Shown here piece after piece: positions 27,472-36,115 of a stretch of 37,036 nucleotides of DNA. The position numbers were made by a program, and so were the translations under genes. This stretch comes from a virus: positions 1-37,036 of IMG/VR virus record IMGVR_UViG_3300024320_000845. One strand, given 5' to 3'. Position 1 is the stretch's first letter. Every line of letters starts with the position of its first letter. Below the pieces are notes generated by a model that worked only from the letters and a program-made list of their open reading frames with translations, made no database searches and was not told the origin of the DNA.

Positions 27472-27493
27472 CAGCCGCCCCAAGGGGCGGCTG
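27472..27493 (-). terminator. Perfect 10-base inverted repeat, probable terminator/attenuator before the endolysin gene
   Basis: CAGCCGCCCC-AA-GGGGCGGCTG on the plus strand forms a GC-rich hairpin. Read on the minus strand it is followed by TTTGCATTTG, a weak U tract. It lies between the small gene ending at 27534 and the endolysin start, so it may lower or time lysis gene expression. Confidence 0.6.
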
Positions 27494-27533
27494 CGATCAT
27501 AGTGTTAGATTTTTGGGCTTCAGGCGGGCGTTC

Positions 27534-27770
27534 TTACCCTGTGCCGGCGGCTTCAAAGACCGCGTCTTTGGCCTGCATCAGCCAATCATCCACGGCGGCG
27601 GCAACAGACGGGCCTATACCCGCCAGACCCATGAGTTGGATTTCAAAGAGGCCTTTGGCATTCTCTGGGTCACACCACTGCCCGCCGTGTGCGAGAACTA
27701 ACCGCTTGACTGCTTCTACGGGATCTTTCGATTTCTGGATTTGCGCTAAGATAGCTGCGATCTCAGTCAT
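27534..27770 (-). CDS. Small hypothetical protein in the lysis region
   Basis: A 78-residue soluble, mostly helical protein (ILAQIQKSKDPVEAVKRLVLAHGG, then a helix ending VDDWLMQAKDAVFEAAG). It has GAGGG before the ATG. No signal peptide, membrane segment or known motif. It lies between the holin and endolysin genes and just upstream of the hairpin at 27472-27493. I do not recognise the family. Confidence 0.6.
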   Translation of the reverse strand: MTEIAAILAQIQKSKDPVEAVKRLVLAHGGQWCDPENAKGLFEIQLMGLAGIGPSVAAAVDDWLMQAKDAVFEAAGTG

Positions 27771-27855
27771 AGTTTCACCCTCTGTTAGTCATTTCTTGAG
27801 CCCTAAATGGGCGGCATAATTGGCCGCTTCAAGTGCGTGCATACAGTCTGCACCG

Positions 27856-28167
27856 CTACTTTTTGCGACCAAGCCAGGTTGCGAGTAGCGCTTCAGCTCC
27901 GCGCGGACCCAAATAGGCAAGCGTGGCCACAAACCCGGTGGAGACGGGCTGCGAGAGCCCAATGTAGCGCGCCGCAGCCTCTCCAATCAGCGCCATGCCG
28001 ACGGCCACGGGGATTTCCCAAAGGAGTTCTTTGCCAAAGAAGCGACGGTTGCCGAGCTTGACCTCACCCGAATGCCACATCAGTCGCCCCGTAAAGGCGC
28101 CGATTAGTGTGGTCACAGCGCCTCCAAAAACCGAGTTGATCATCTCAATAAACCCACCGTCATTCAT
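27856..28167 (-). CDS. Putative holin
   Basis: A 103-residue membrane protein with three likely hydrophobic segments: MINSVFGGAVTTLIGAFTG, IPVAVGMALIGEAAARYIG and VSTGFVATLAYLGPRGAEAL. It has a charged loop (HSGEVKLGNRRFFGKEL) and the C-terminal charge cluster GRKK. Size, topology and place before an endolysin and spanins fit a holin. It overlaps the S74 fibre gene by four bases (ATGA). No catalytic motif. Confidence 0.7.
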   Translation of the reverse strand: MNDGGFIEMINSVFGGAVTTLIGAFTGRLMWHSGEVKLGNRRFFGKELLWEIPVAVGMALIGEAAARYIGLSQPVSTGFVATLAYLGPRGAEALLATWLGRKK

Positions 28168-28823
28168 GAGCGCGCCTCCTCTAATGCCGCAACACGGGCG
28201 GTCAGTTCTTTGACGGCCTCAATCAACAGACCGATGATATTGCCGTAGGCCACCGAGAGCTGACCGGTGTCCACATCCGCCCGCACCACCTCGGGGAGCA
28301 CCGCCTCAACCTCCTGGGCAACCAGCCCAATCTGTCTGTTGCCATCCATCGTAAAGCGCACGCCGCGCAGGGCCGAGACGAGAGCCAGTGCATCCGCAAT
28401 GGTCTCGACCTCCGACTTCAGCCGGGCATCAGACGAGGAGACGAAGTTTGGGGCGGTCACCACGCCAGTAAAGCTCGCCCCAGACAGTGCCGCCTTGGCC
28501 GCGATTGCTGCGTCATAATCGGCGGCGGATTTCGTGGCCATTGTCCCGAGGCCAAGGTTCGTTCGAGCGACGGCGTTGTTTGCTAGCCCGGCTAAATTGC
28601 CAGCTGCATCAAGAAGCGCGTCCCAGCCGGTGTTCGTGGCGTTCCTCCGGCGAAGAACTGGTGGCGAGACCGAGGTATCAACCCAGAGCATGCCCGCCAC
28701 TGTCGCGGATGGCGCCGACGCCCCAGCATTCGTCGATTGTAGGGCCGCGATCACCTCATTGATCCGCGCCCGCACCGCGGCGCCTGCGTCGTTCGCAATT
28801 GTAAAACTCGCTGTCTGGGACAT
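28164..28823 (-). CDS. Tail protein with S74 chaperone domain
   Basis: A 219-residue fibre-type protein. The N-terminus (MSQTASFTIANDAGAAVRARI) and the run GMLWVDTSVSPPVLRRRN are typical of phage tail proteins. A Peptidase_S74 domain begins near 117 with SSSDARLK (S131/D132), and the C-terminus ends in a coiled coil (LIEAVKELTARVAALEEA). The S74 domain is clearly related to the one encoded at 23501-24559, sharing [15 protein letters not shown]. The ATG at 28823 is chosen over an upstream TTG at 28844. It follows the tail tip gene and probably trimerises there. Confidence 0.85.
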   Translation of the reverse strand: MSQTASFTIANDAGAAVRARINEVIAALQSTNAGASAPSATVAGMLWVDTSVSPPVLRRRNATNTGWDALLDAAGNLAGLANNAVARTNLGLGTMATKSAADYDAAIAAKAALSGASFTGVVTAPNFVSSSDARLKSEVETIADALALVSALRGVRFTMDGNRQIGLVAQEVEAVLPEVVRADVDTGQLSVAYGNIIGLLIEAVKELTARVAALEEARS

Positions 28824-28925
28824 TTCTGCGCTATCCGTTTTCAATCAATTAGATATGTAGCCATTTGCGCTCAACGCAGAGCCGTGAGGCAACGAAGGTA
28901 CGCGCCTCAGTCATGGAACGCGTCT

Positions 28926-31472
28926 TCAGGCGACCTCATCGGCATAAAGCCGCAATTGGCTGACGATCGGCGTGTAGGACGCGTCCTTCGTCATAAGATG
29001 CGCCCGCGCTTCCACCGCGCGGGCTTCGATTTCGTGGTTGTCGAGCCGGCCCCAGGGACCCCAACTGGGGGCGCCAGCCGGATCATCGTCGGTTTCCCGG
29101 ATCTCAAAGAGCACGTCGATTTCTGCGCCAGCGGACCCATCAAAATCGGCCCAAGTGTCCATGAGCGCCGTGCGCGCATCGATCCGATCGTTGAGTGCCA
29201 GTGCTGCAACGCCGATCTCGGAGCGAAGCCGCACGCGTGTTACAGCGCCAAGATCAAGCCCGGCGGCGAAGGCGTATTGCCCCTCCATCGCTGTCACTTG
29301 CGTCACACCATTTGCGGTTGCTGTGCCAAGCGTCAGGTTTGACCCTGTCACTTGAAGACCGTTTTTTGTGCCAACAAAGCCAGGATCGGCTTGCAGAAAG
29401 TCCAGTGTTGAGAAGGCCAGTACTTGCGCGCCCTTGGTCGTAACGCGGGTTTCAGGCCCGGCGCGGCCGCCGCTGTCCTCGGCGCGCACCAGATAGGTGC
29501 CAGGTTTGAGCGGCACGACGGCGATGGCCTCCCCACCCGAGACCCGATCCATCGAATAGCTGTCGGCCCAAGTGGCGGTTGCCTCCTTGGAGTGCCGGAT
29601 CACGATGTTGCCGCCCACGCGCACATCTGGATCGACCGAGCGGGACCATTTCAGGATGGCGAGGCCACCGGCCGTTTGCAGCGTCACATTCTCAAGCCCC
29701 GCCGGAGGGGCGGTGAGCCCGAGGATTTCGACCGCTGTCTCCTGCCAGGGCGAGGAGACGCCCAAGACCGAGATCGCTTTGACGCGAAACGACCAGTTGC
29801 CAGGAGCAATGTCACGGATCTCAAGCGTAGTGCCGTCGGTGCGGCCATAGTCGATCCAGTCGACCGCGCCAGCAAGTCTGCCTTGCAGCTGATAGGCCGC
29901 AACAAATCCTGAAGGTGCCGCTTCCCAGCTAATCTTGGCCAGAACCTTCAGCCCGCCGCCATCCCGCGTGACATAGAGGTCTTCAGTTACCTGCGGTGCG
30001 CCAGGTGCCGGGATGTTATAGGCATTCGGCAACGCCGTTCGTGGGGCGGCTGCATAGATTTGCTCCTCACTTGCTGACCAGTCAAAGACCAGAGGCGAGG
30101 TCTCACGCAGAACGAGCTCTGGCAAGAGGAGCGCACCGTCCCCAGAAGCCGTCAGGTCAAGGCTCACTCCGTGCACCTCAAAAGGTTTCGCAGCAAAGCC
30201 CCAGCGGGCATAGGAGAGCGTTACCACATCGCCCACCGTGGCTGCCCAGGCCGACAGTTTCCCTGACAACCGCACCGTCATTTGTCGACGCGCGCGCTCA
30301 AGCTCGATCTTCGCAAGCCGTTGAGCCATAGACGCGGAGATCGTGAAGGGCAGCGAGATGTCGCGCCACTTTTGTTCACCACCATCCTCACCCACGTAAA
30401 CAGCGCTCGCATAGGCCGGGAAGTCATCCGGCTGCCAGTCGTTCTCAGGACTGACGAACTGCCCGCGGACCCCGTTGAAGTTCGATGACATGGTCACGCG
30501 CGTGGCCAAAGTCAGCCCGCCCATCCGGACATGGTCGGAGGTGAGCGCGACATCAGGGGCCCGCCAGGCCCCGGCATGGATGCGCCAGGATCCAGCGGAG
30601 AAGGCACAGCGACCTGCGAAGGACGAGAGCATCCCCTCGATGATCGTTTTCGGAACCTCGGAGAGCGTAATCACCCCGTTGCAGGCGTAACGCGGCTCAG
30701 AGCCTCCACCGGCAAGCGGAACGGCCTCGTCGCAGATGTTGGCGGCTTCCACGAGCGACATCTCGTCAATCCCGTCGGGCTCGCCAATCCGTGCGCCGAT
30801 GCCCCAGGTCGGATTGGCCATGTAATCTGCAAGGCAAAGGGCGGGGTTTTCCGAATAGCCTGCGGTTTGGGTCCGAGGGTCCCAGATGTCGTCCTTGCCC
30901 TCCAGATCCACCGTGATGTTCGGGATCCCGCCTGGGAAGGCATCTTGGTCATAGGTCAGCCGCAGCCGGATCGCGGCACAGCCCCGCAGCCGATGGTTCT
31001 CGTTCCATTTGTCCGGCAGCGCTGATTTCAGGCCCGCGAAAGCGGTTTGGTTGGCGTCGCCAAGTTTCTTCTCGACGAGGACCTTTCCGGCCCATCGGCC
31101 TTGGGCGGTGCCGTCCGCATCAAGGGCCATTTCCCCCTCAAAATAGATAGCCCCGATGGATTTGACCCGGTGCGTGGCCAGCACAATCACAAGATCAAGA
31201 AACTTATTCTCCGATCCTGAGGAATGCAGGAAGACGATGACGCCACCCTTGCGCGTGCGCCCATAGACGAGATCGCGGGGCACCACGGGCTCGCGGATCG
31301 TCACCGTCCGCGGCTGCATCCTGGTCTGTGGCTTTGGCATCAAGGCCTGTGCTGCGGTGGACAGCAAAAGCGTGCCGCCAATCCTTAAAAGCGCCGCGCC
31401 TATGCCGCCGGCAGCCAAGGTCGCACTGATCGCACCCGCAACTGCGGTGACGGCTGTCACGATGAAGGGCAT
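28926..31472 (-). CDS. Tail tip / host specificity protein with fibronectin type III domains
   Basis: An 848-residue protein. The N-terminus has a hydrophobic glycine/alanine-rich segment (VTAVAGAISATLAAGGIGAALL) and a run VPRDLVYGRTRKGGV common to gpJ-like tip proteins. The middle contains the tip core with NPTWGIGARIGEPDGID. Two FnIII-like beta-sandwiches follow (about 487-680), ending in PLKPGTYLVRAEDSGGR. The last about 150 residues look like a beta-sandwich of ligand-binding type. It probably closes the tail tube and bears the first receptor contact, with the fibres encoded downstream attached to it. It starts 15 bases after the DUF6950-like gene stop. Confidence 0.88.
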   Translation of the reverse strand: MPFIVTAVTAVAGAISATLAAGGIGAALLRIGGTLLLSTAAQALMPKPQTRMQPRTVTIREPVVPRDLVYGRTRKGGVIVFLHSSGSENKFLDLVIVLATHRVKSIGAIYFEGEMALDADGTAQGRWAGKVLVEKKLGDANQTAFAGLKSALPDKWNENHRLRGCAAIRLRLTYDQDAFPGGIPNITVDLEGKDDIWDPRTQTAGYSENPALCLADYMANPTWGIGARIGEPDGIDEMSLVEAANICDEAVPLAGGGSEPRYACNGVITLSEVPKTIIEGMLSSFAGRCAFSAGSWRIHAGAWRAPDVALTSDHVRMGGLTLATRVTMSSNFNGVRGQFVSPENDWQPDDFPAYASAVYVGEDGGEQKWRDISLPFTISASMAQRLAKIELERARRQMTVRLSGKLSAWAATVGDVVTLSYARWGFAAKPFEVHGVSLDLTASGDGALLLPELVLRETSPLVFDWSASEEQIYAAAPRTALPNAYNIPAPGAPQVTEDLYVTRDGGGLKVLAKISWEAAPSGFVAAYQLQGRLAGAVDWIDYGRTDGTTLEIRDIAPGNWSFRVKAISVLGVSSPWQETAVEILGLTAPPAGLENVTLQTAGGLAILKWSRSVDPDVRVGGNIVIRHSKEATATWADSYSMDRVSGGEAIAVVPLKPGTYLVRAEDSGGRAGPETRVTTKGAQVLAFSTLDFLQADPGFVGTKNGLQVTGSNLTLGTATANGVTQVTAMEGQYAFAAGLDLGAVTRVRLRSEIGVAALALNDRIDARTALMDTWADFDGSAGAEIDVLFEIRETDDDPAGAPSWGPWGRLDNHEIEARAVEARAHLMTKDASYTPIVSQLRLYADEVA

Positions 31473-31487
31473 GGCTTGGTTCCGAGG

Positions 31488-31901
31488 TCAGATGGGCCAG
31501 GAAAGGCGACAGGACGTCAACGGCACAGTCACGAGGCCTTCAGGGGCCATCCCAACCGCTGAGGCCCCAGTGCAGATACCGAAGCCAAGACCGCTGTCGG
31601 CGAGAACAAGATCACCGCGCTGCGCCAGAAGTACGGTTGAGCGCGGGTCTCCAAGGAGCGCCATGCCCATCTCCACAAGCGAGGCCCAGCCCAGACGGCG
31701 CATCACGCGCTGCCCGCCGAGCGCGGTGGTGTAGCGACCCCGCCAAAGAGCAGCGACATCCTCACCACCGGTCAGGATCATCCGCGTCTCGAAAGCAAAG
31801 GTTGGGCAGTCATGGACGCCCCAAACGAAAGGCTTAGCCCGTGCCGTATCGATGGCTGCGGCGAGAAGGCGTTCCCAGTGGTCAACGCGGGGGAGTATCA
31901 T
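31488..31901 (-). CDS. DUF6950-type phage protein (NlpC/P60-like tail hydrolase candidate)
   Basis: A 137-residue protein with the pattern FVWGVHDCPTFAFE (C in HDC), LWRGRYTTALG and QRGDLVLADSGLGFGICTGA. This is the pattern I know from DUF6950 proteins next to tip genes of Rhodobacterales phages. The arrangement of HDC and GDLV recalls NlpC/P60 cysteine peptidases, which in tails cut cell wall during entry; the catalytic function is inferred. It overlaps the preceding gene by four bases (ATGA). Confidence 0.78.
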   Translation of the reverse strand: MILPRVDHWERLLAAAIDTARAKPFVWGVHDCPTFAFETRMILTGGEDVAALWRGRYTTALGGQRVMRRLGWASLVEMGMALLGDPRSTVLLAQRGDLVLADSGLGFGICTGASAVGMAPEGLVTVPLTSCRLSWPI

Positions 31902-32458
31902 CCGCGCCCCCAGGTAATTTCGCGATCCTGGATCGCTGTGACGTACTCAAATCCAAGATCGCCCTGGAACAAGACCTGCTGGCTTTCATGGGTGTAGCGC
32001 CAGGTCCGCGCCACGGTCAGATCAATGAGACGGCTCTCATAGCTGATGGTGATCGTACAGGTGTCCGCATCATCCTTGATTTCTGGCACATCAAGCCGGC
32101 CCGAGAAGGCCTGAACCGGATCAGCAATGATGCTGCCATTCTCGGCCAGAAGCCCCAACCAAATGCGGCCCGGCAGGCCCTGACGTGCCTCCTCGATTGC
32201 CATTTGAACGAGATCGAGCGGCACGCCGGACAGCGACACGGCCGTGCCGCCGGCCACAACCTCTCCGGTTTCATCAAGCGAGCCGAGGCCTAAGAGCGAT
32301 CCAGCCCCAGCCCAGCTTTGGCCGTTCCAACTCACCTCTCCCAGCCCCGACCAGATACGCACCCAGCCCGTGGCGAACTGACCCTCAAAGAAGATGACAG
32401 GCCGCAGGCTTTGATCGGCCAATGCGGTTGCGAAGGCGACGGTGACATCACGGCTCAT
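31898..32458 (-). CDS. Phage distal tail/baseplate protein (DUF2163-like)
   Basis: A 186-residue protein with repeated beta-prone runs: IFFEGQFATGWVRIWSGLGEV, a WNGQSWAGAGSLLG run and a C-terminal segment SRLIDLTVARTWRYT. The arrangement before a NlpC/P60-like gene and the tip gene matches the tail-tip modules of gene transfer agents and Rhodobacter phages, where this place is held by a DUF2163-like protein. No catalytic residues are apparent. It shares one base with the stop/start junction to the gene before it. Confidence 0.7.
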   Translation of the reverse strand: MSRDVTVAFATALADQSLRPVIFFEGQFATGWVRIWSGLGEVSWNGQSWAGAGSLLGLGSLDETGEVVAGGTAVSLSGVPLDLVQMAIEEARQGLPGRIWLGLLAENGSIIADPVQAFSGRLDVPEIKDDADTCTITISYESRLIDLTVARTWRYTHESQQVLFQGDLGFEYVTAIQDREITWGRG

Positions 32459-33045
32459 CAGAGCGCCTCCCGCGCTGAGATCGTAAATCGGTGCTGATCC
32501 GCCCGGCCGATAACTGAGGGGACCGGGGCCGTCAGGCGTAACAGGACCGATGGAGCATTAAGGCCGAGCAGTGTTCCGACCGGTATGGAAGACCGAAGCG
32601 ATGGCACGAATGCGAGTGTGGCCTCACTGCCCAAAGGCGTCACATCCGCCGTCAGCTGATAGAGTCGCGTGGTGGCATCACTGCCCAGCTGGAAGAAGTC
32701 ACCAGCGCGCAGACCAAGCCCCCAACCTGCCGAGCGCAAGGTGGAGGCTCCCGCAACTTGCGCCTCGGTCACGTAGGGATTGCCCGCCGCCATCGGCACC
32801 TCGATTGAGGGATCAGGAAAGAGGAACCGACCCCGCAATCCACCAAGGGCGGTGAAGAACGCAGAGAGCCGCCGGGCCTTTGCCCCCTGGGTCACTGCCA
32901 TCTCGATCTGGTATTCCCACCAGGACGCGCCCCAGTCTTGGATCTGGGACGTGCCGGTGAATGGCGAGCGTGCCTCTGCGACCGACGTAACCAGCCGCCG
33001 CTCGAGTGAGGACACGAGCGTCAGCGACAAGACAGGAATGCTCAT
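32458..33045 (-). CDS. Phage distal tail protein (DUF2460-like position)
   Basis: A 195-residue protein. The ATG at 33045 lies one base past the tape measure stop; the longer open frame upstream is a shadow of the tape measure gene. It starts MSIPVLSLTLVSSLERRLV and contains WWEYQIEMAVTQ, then LGGLRGRFLFPDPS, and closes with RADQHRFTISAREAL. This is a beta-rich distal tail type known from alphaproteobacterial prophages. It probably forms the hub between tail tube and tip. Family assignment is from position and style. Confidence 0.7.
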   Translation of the reverse strand: MSIPVLSLTLVSSLERRLVTSVAEARSPFTGTSQIQDWGASWWEYQIEMAVTQGAKARRLSAFFTALGGLRGRFLFPDPSIEVPMAAGNPYVTEAQVAGASTLRSAGWGLGLRAGDFFQLGSDATTRLYQLTADVTPLGSEATLAFVPSLRSSIPVGTLLGLNAPSVLLRLTAPVPSVIGRADQHRFTISAREAL

Positions 33046-33046
33046 C

Positions 33047-35488
33047 TCAGAACACCTGACCCCGTCGCCGGCCATCAGCCACGCTTTCCTTGGCGATGCG
33101 GGCGATCTCAGGCATGGCTGCACGAAGCCGTGCATCAATCTGCTCGGCCACGCCCATCTGCGCCCCGCGCGCATCGATATTGACAGTTACTCCCGCACCA
33201 GCACTGCCGCCGTGGCCATAGCTTGCGGCCTCGCGTCGGTTCAGCACCCGTTCACCCCGTTGCAAGATTGTTGGGACCTCGTCAGGGCGGAGACCAGCCC
33301 AACCGCCAGAGTGCATCCGGGGCGCTGCTGCGAACGACATGGCTGGTACCTGCCGCGTATGGCCCGACAGCCCAACGATGCCGCCCGCATGCGAGACAGC
33401 CGCCGCGACGGACCCGCCGCCAAAGATGCCCGAGAGCGCCGAGGCGATGGGCCCCAGCACAGTGCGCTTGAAGGACAGGACCGCGAGGTCTGCCATGATC
33501 GAGCGCACGAGGCCCTTGAAGTCGAACTTGCCGGTCTCAACAAAACTTCGGAACGCGCTTTCCGCGCCGCTGAAGGCACCGGTTAAGGTTTCACCAAGAC
33601 CCTTGCCCCAGTTCAGGGCATCCGTGGCATAGGCCTGAAGAGACTCGGAAACCGCACGCCACCCCGTGGCGATCCGATCCCCGGCGCTGCCAGCCGCACT
33701 ACCAGCACGGCCCATGGCATCTGACAGACGATCTGCTGACCCAGCCGCCTCATCCAGCGCAGCTGCACCTTCTTCACCCGTGCCCGCAACAGCGTCACGA
33801 AGCGCGCGCCAGGAGGTCAGTGGAGCAGTTGCGCCGTTCGCGAGATCGACCGCAGCCTGACGGTAGGTGTTCGAGGTGGCCAGCGCCTCAGCGGCAATCC
33901 CATCAAGTCCCAGATCGGGCGCTGTTAGCGGGTTATCTTCAAAAGCCCGCCGGAAGGCATCTGCAGCGGCGCTTCCAGCATCCGCTGTCGCCCCCGCGAA
34001 AGGATTATCGATATCGCCAAGACTGATGTCACCGATTTTGCCGAAGGTGGTCTCGATCCCTACAGCCGCGAGCGCATCGCGGATCTTGCCCGTAAAGGCA
34101 TCAATCCGGGCGATTGCGCCATTCAGCATGGCCTCGATCCCGCCAAGCATGCGGTTTGCTGCCGCGTAAACTAGATCTCCGATCACGGCTGGTAGGCGGG
34201 ACCAGATTTCTCGGACGGCGAGAAGCGCGCCCTCGAAGGTATTGGCGGTGGCGTTACCAAAGGCAACAACGCTCTCGATCGCGCCCGCCATGCCGGTGGC
34301 GGCATCAGCTTTCAGATTAAAGAACATCGCCGTGGCGCGCGCACCTGCGGCCGCGGCGCCCATCTTGATCCGGTCCCATACCTCGACGGCGACATCGTTC
34401 AAGAGGCCCATCGCCTCACCGAAGCCGCCAGCGCCAGAGGCCAGCCGGGTGAACCAATAGACCAGTTCGCCTGCGCCCACGATCAACGCGCCAATGCCGG
34501 TGCGGATCAACGCGCCCTTCAGAACCACAAGCGTTGTAGCCAAACCCCGCACCGACAGGGCGGCCGCCGCCATCGCCGCGACCCAGCGACCAGCGAGGAA
34601 GGTGGCGAAAGTCCCTGCATAGATCGCCAGCCGGTCGAGATTGGCCAGCACCGCATCAAAGGCTCGGGCAATCGGGCTGGTGCTGGACGCAAGGGCGACA
34701 AACGCATTGGCCACCGCCTCCAGCGACGGGGCGAGCGCCACGGCAATCCGGTTGCGCACCTCAGCGAAGACTTGCCCAATGCTGACCAGCGCGAGTTCGG
34801 ATCGTCGCATGGCTGTAATAGCATCCGCATCAAGTACCGCACCCAACGCCTGCGCCTGCGCGCCAAGCCGGGTCATCTCTGCCCCGCCGTTTTGCAGAAG
34901 CGGGATCAGCTGCGTGGCGTCCGAGGCCATGGCCTCGAGATAAAAGGTCATCTCCTGTTGGCTGACGCCCGCGCGCTTAAGGCTTTCCACGTATAGTTGC
35001 AGGGCTTCAGGACCTGAGAGCCGGGCAAACTGATCGGCGGTGACGCCCACACGGGGTGCGATGTTTTCAAAGAAGTCCGCCATCGGACCACCACCCGTCT
35101 GCAGGAAATCCCCCACACGGTCATTCACGTCCTTCAGGATATCGGCGAGCTTCTCTTGCTCGACCCCCACCGTGGCGGAGGCTGCGGACCACCGCTGGAA
35201 CACCTCTGGTGCCGCATTGGCAACCTGGGAGAGCTGATTGATCTCATTGGCGGCCATGATCGTCGACCGCGTCATTGCAACAACAGCACCGGCCAAAGCC
35301 GCCGCAGCAGCGGTGGCTGCGATGCGCGCACGGCGCGCGAAAGCTGCCATGCGCGCATTGGCTTGATCCAGCTCCCGGCTCAATCGCCCCATGCCGCGTG
35401 ACCCAGCCGCACCGACGCCCTCTAGCTCGGCTCGCACTTGGCGCCCGCCAGTCGCGGACAGGCGGACGGATACTCGTTTTTCAGCCAT
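33047..35488 (-). CDS. Phage tail tape measure protein
   Basis: An 813-residue protein that fixes tail length and helps DNA entry. It opens MAEKRVSVRLSATGGRQVRAEL and continues with an Ala-rich helical region. Hydrophobic helices (AATAAAAALAGAVVAMT and a central FATFLAGRWVAAMAAAAL segment) and a GVGVTVNID-like C-terminal region with Gly-rich loops follow. The length predicts a short to medium siphovirus tail. The promoter-proximal side is a divergent spacer shared with the higB gene, with the palindrome at 35505-35525 only 17 bases before the ATG. The start has a weak AGAG ribosome site. Confidence 0.9.
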   Translation of the reverse strand: MAEKRVSVRLSATGGRQVRAELEGVGAAGSRGMGRLSRELDQANARMAAFARRARIAATAAAAALAGAVVAMTRSTIMAANEINQLSQVANAAPEVFQRWSAASATVGVEQEKLADILKDVNDRVGDFLQTGGGPMADFFENIAPRVGVTADQFARLSGPEALQLYVESLKRAGVSQQEMTFYLEAMASDATQLIPLLQNGGAEMTRLGAQAQALGAVLDADAITAMRRSELALVSIGQVFAEVRNRIAVALAPSLEAVANAFVALASSTSPIARAFDAVLANLDRLAIYAGTFATFLAGRWVAAMAAAALSVRGLATTLVVLKGALIRTGIGALIVGAGELVYWFTRLASGAGGFGEAMGLLNDVAVEVWDRIKMGAAAAGARATAMFFNLKADAATGMAGAIESVVAFGNATANTFEGALLAVREIWSRLPAVIGDLVYAAANRMLGGIEAMLNGAIARIDAFTGKIRDALAAVGIETTFGKIGDISLGDIDNPFAGATADAGSAAADAFRRAFEDNPLTAPDLGLDGIAAEALATSNTYRQAAVDLANGATAPLTSWRALRDAVAGTGEEGAAALDEAAGSADRLSDAMGRAGSAAGSAGDRIATGWRAVSESLQAYATDALNWGKGLGETLTGAFSGAESAFRSFVETGKFDFKGLVRSIMADLAVLSFKRTVLGPIASALSGIFGGGSVAAAVSHAGGIVGLSGHTRQVPAMSFAAAPRMHSGGWAGLRPDEVPTILQRGERVLNRREAASYGHGGSAGAGVTVNIDARGAQMGVAEQIDARLRAAMPEIARIAKESVADGRRRGQVF

Positions 35489-35504
35489 TTTGATCTCTTG
35501 ATTT

Positions 35505-35525
35505 ATGTATCACGTCATGATACAT
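35505..35525. promoter_or_regulatory. Palindromic candidate operator for HigA
   Basis: ATGTATCA-CGTCA-TGATACAT: perfect 8-base arms with a 5-base spacer. It lies between the divergent tape measure and higB starts, just before the higB ATG at 35532. HigA-type antitoxins bind such palindromes to repress their own operon. Confidence 0.65.
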
Positions 35526-35531
35526 GGACGT

Positions 35532-35813
35532 ATGATCAATAGTACGCGTGGAAAGCTTGCCGCAGGAGCGGTCCAGGACCGCCTTGGCAAGGGCTTTCCA
35601 GCGGATATTGTGAAAAGCACGCGCGCAATGCTTTCGGCACTCGATGCCGCGGTCGTGCTGGAAGATTTAAGGTTTCCGCCAGGCAATCATCTTGAAGCCT
35701 TAAGCGGGGATCGCTTAGGACACCATTCGGTGCGCATCAACGGACAATGGCGCATTTGTTTTATCTGGACCGATCAAGGACCTGCAGAGGTTGAGATCGT
35801 GGACTATCACTAG
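35532..35813 (+). CDS. higB: HigB-type toxin (RelE/ParE superfamily)
   Basis: A 93-residue mRNA-interferase-type toxin. The C-terminal signature is complete: SALDAAVVLEDLRFPPGN, LEALSGDRLGHHSVRING, WRICFIW and VEIVDYH at the end. The start at 35532 gives the usual HigB length; an in-frame ATG at 35505 falls inside the palindromic operator and is rejected. The higA gene follows after 11 bases. The pair is the only plus-strand transcription unit in the tail region and is a cargo (moron) unit of the prophage, perhaps for stabilising it or for phage exclusion. Confidence 0.9.
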   Translation: MINSTRGKLAAGAVQDRLGKGFPADIVKSTRAMLSALDAAVVLEDLRFPPGNHLEALSGDRLGHHSVRINGQWRICFIWTDQGPAEVEIVDYH

Positions 35814-35824
35814 GAGGGCCTGAC

Positions 35825-36115
35825 ATGAGTCTGATTACCAATCCATCCCACCCAGGCGAAGTTCTGGCTGAGCTGTACCTGTCCCCACTCGATATGAGCG
35901 CAATCACGCTTGCCGCAAAACTTGGCGTGCCGCGCACCCGGATTGAGCGTCTTGTCAAAGGCCAGACCACCATCACGGTTGACACCGCGATGCGTTTAGC
36001 ACGCTTTTTTTCGACAACGCCAGAGTATTGGATGAACCTCCAGCGCGCTTGGGATCTGGCGCGTGCGCGCGAGACCATCGACGTCTCAGGCATCAAACCC
36101 CTCCAGGCCGCTTGA
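35825..36115 (+). CDS. higA: HigA-type antitoxin (HTH)
   Basis: A 96-residue DNA-binding antitoxin. It opens TNPSHPGEVLAELYL, the HigA hallmark, with a helix-turn-helix (about 26-50: ITLAAKLGVPRTRIERLVKG) and the C-terminal run ARFFSTTPEYWMNLQ. AGGAGG lies seven bases upstream of the ATG. It probably neutralises HigB and represses the pair at 35505-35525. Its last 30 bases overlap, on the opposite strand, the end of the frameshifted tail chaperone. Confidence 0.92.
   Translation: MSLITNPSHPGEVLAELYLSPLDMSAITLAAKLGVPRTRIERLVKGQTTITVDTAMRLARFFSTTPEYWMNLQRAWDLARARETIDVSGIKPLQAA

Noticed and set aside
27789-27855. Possible small remnant (about 20 codons ending HALEAANYAAHLGLKK) downstream of the holin gene
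   Set aside because: Too short, with no ribosome site; could be chance or a relic, so not annotated.
35505-35531. Upstream in-frame ATG giving a longer HigB
   Set aside because: It falls inside the palindromic operator, and the shorter form has the standard HigB length.
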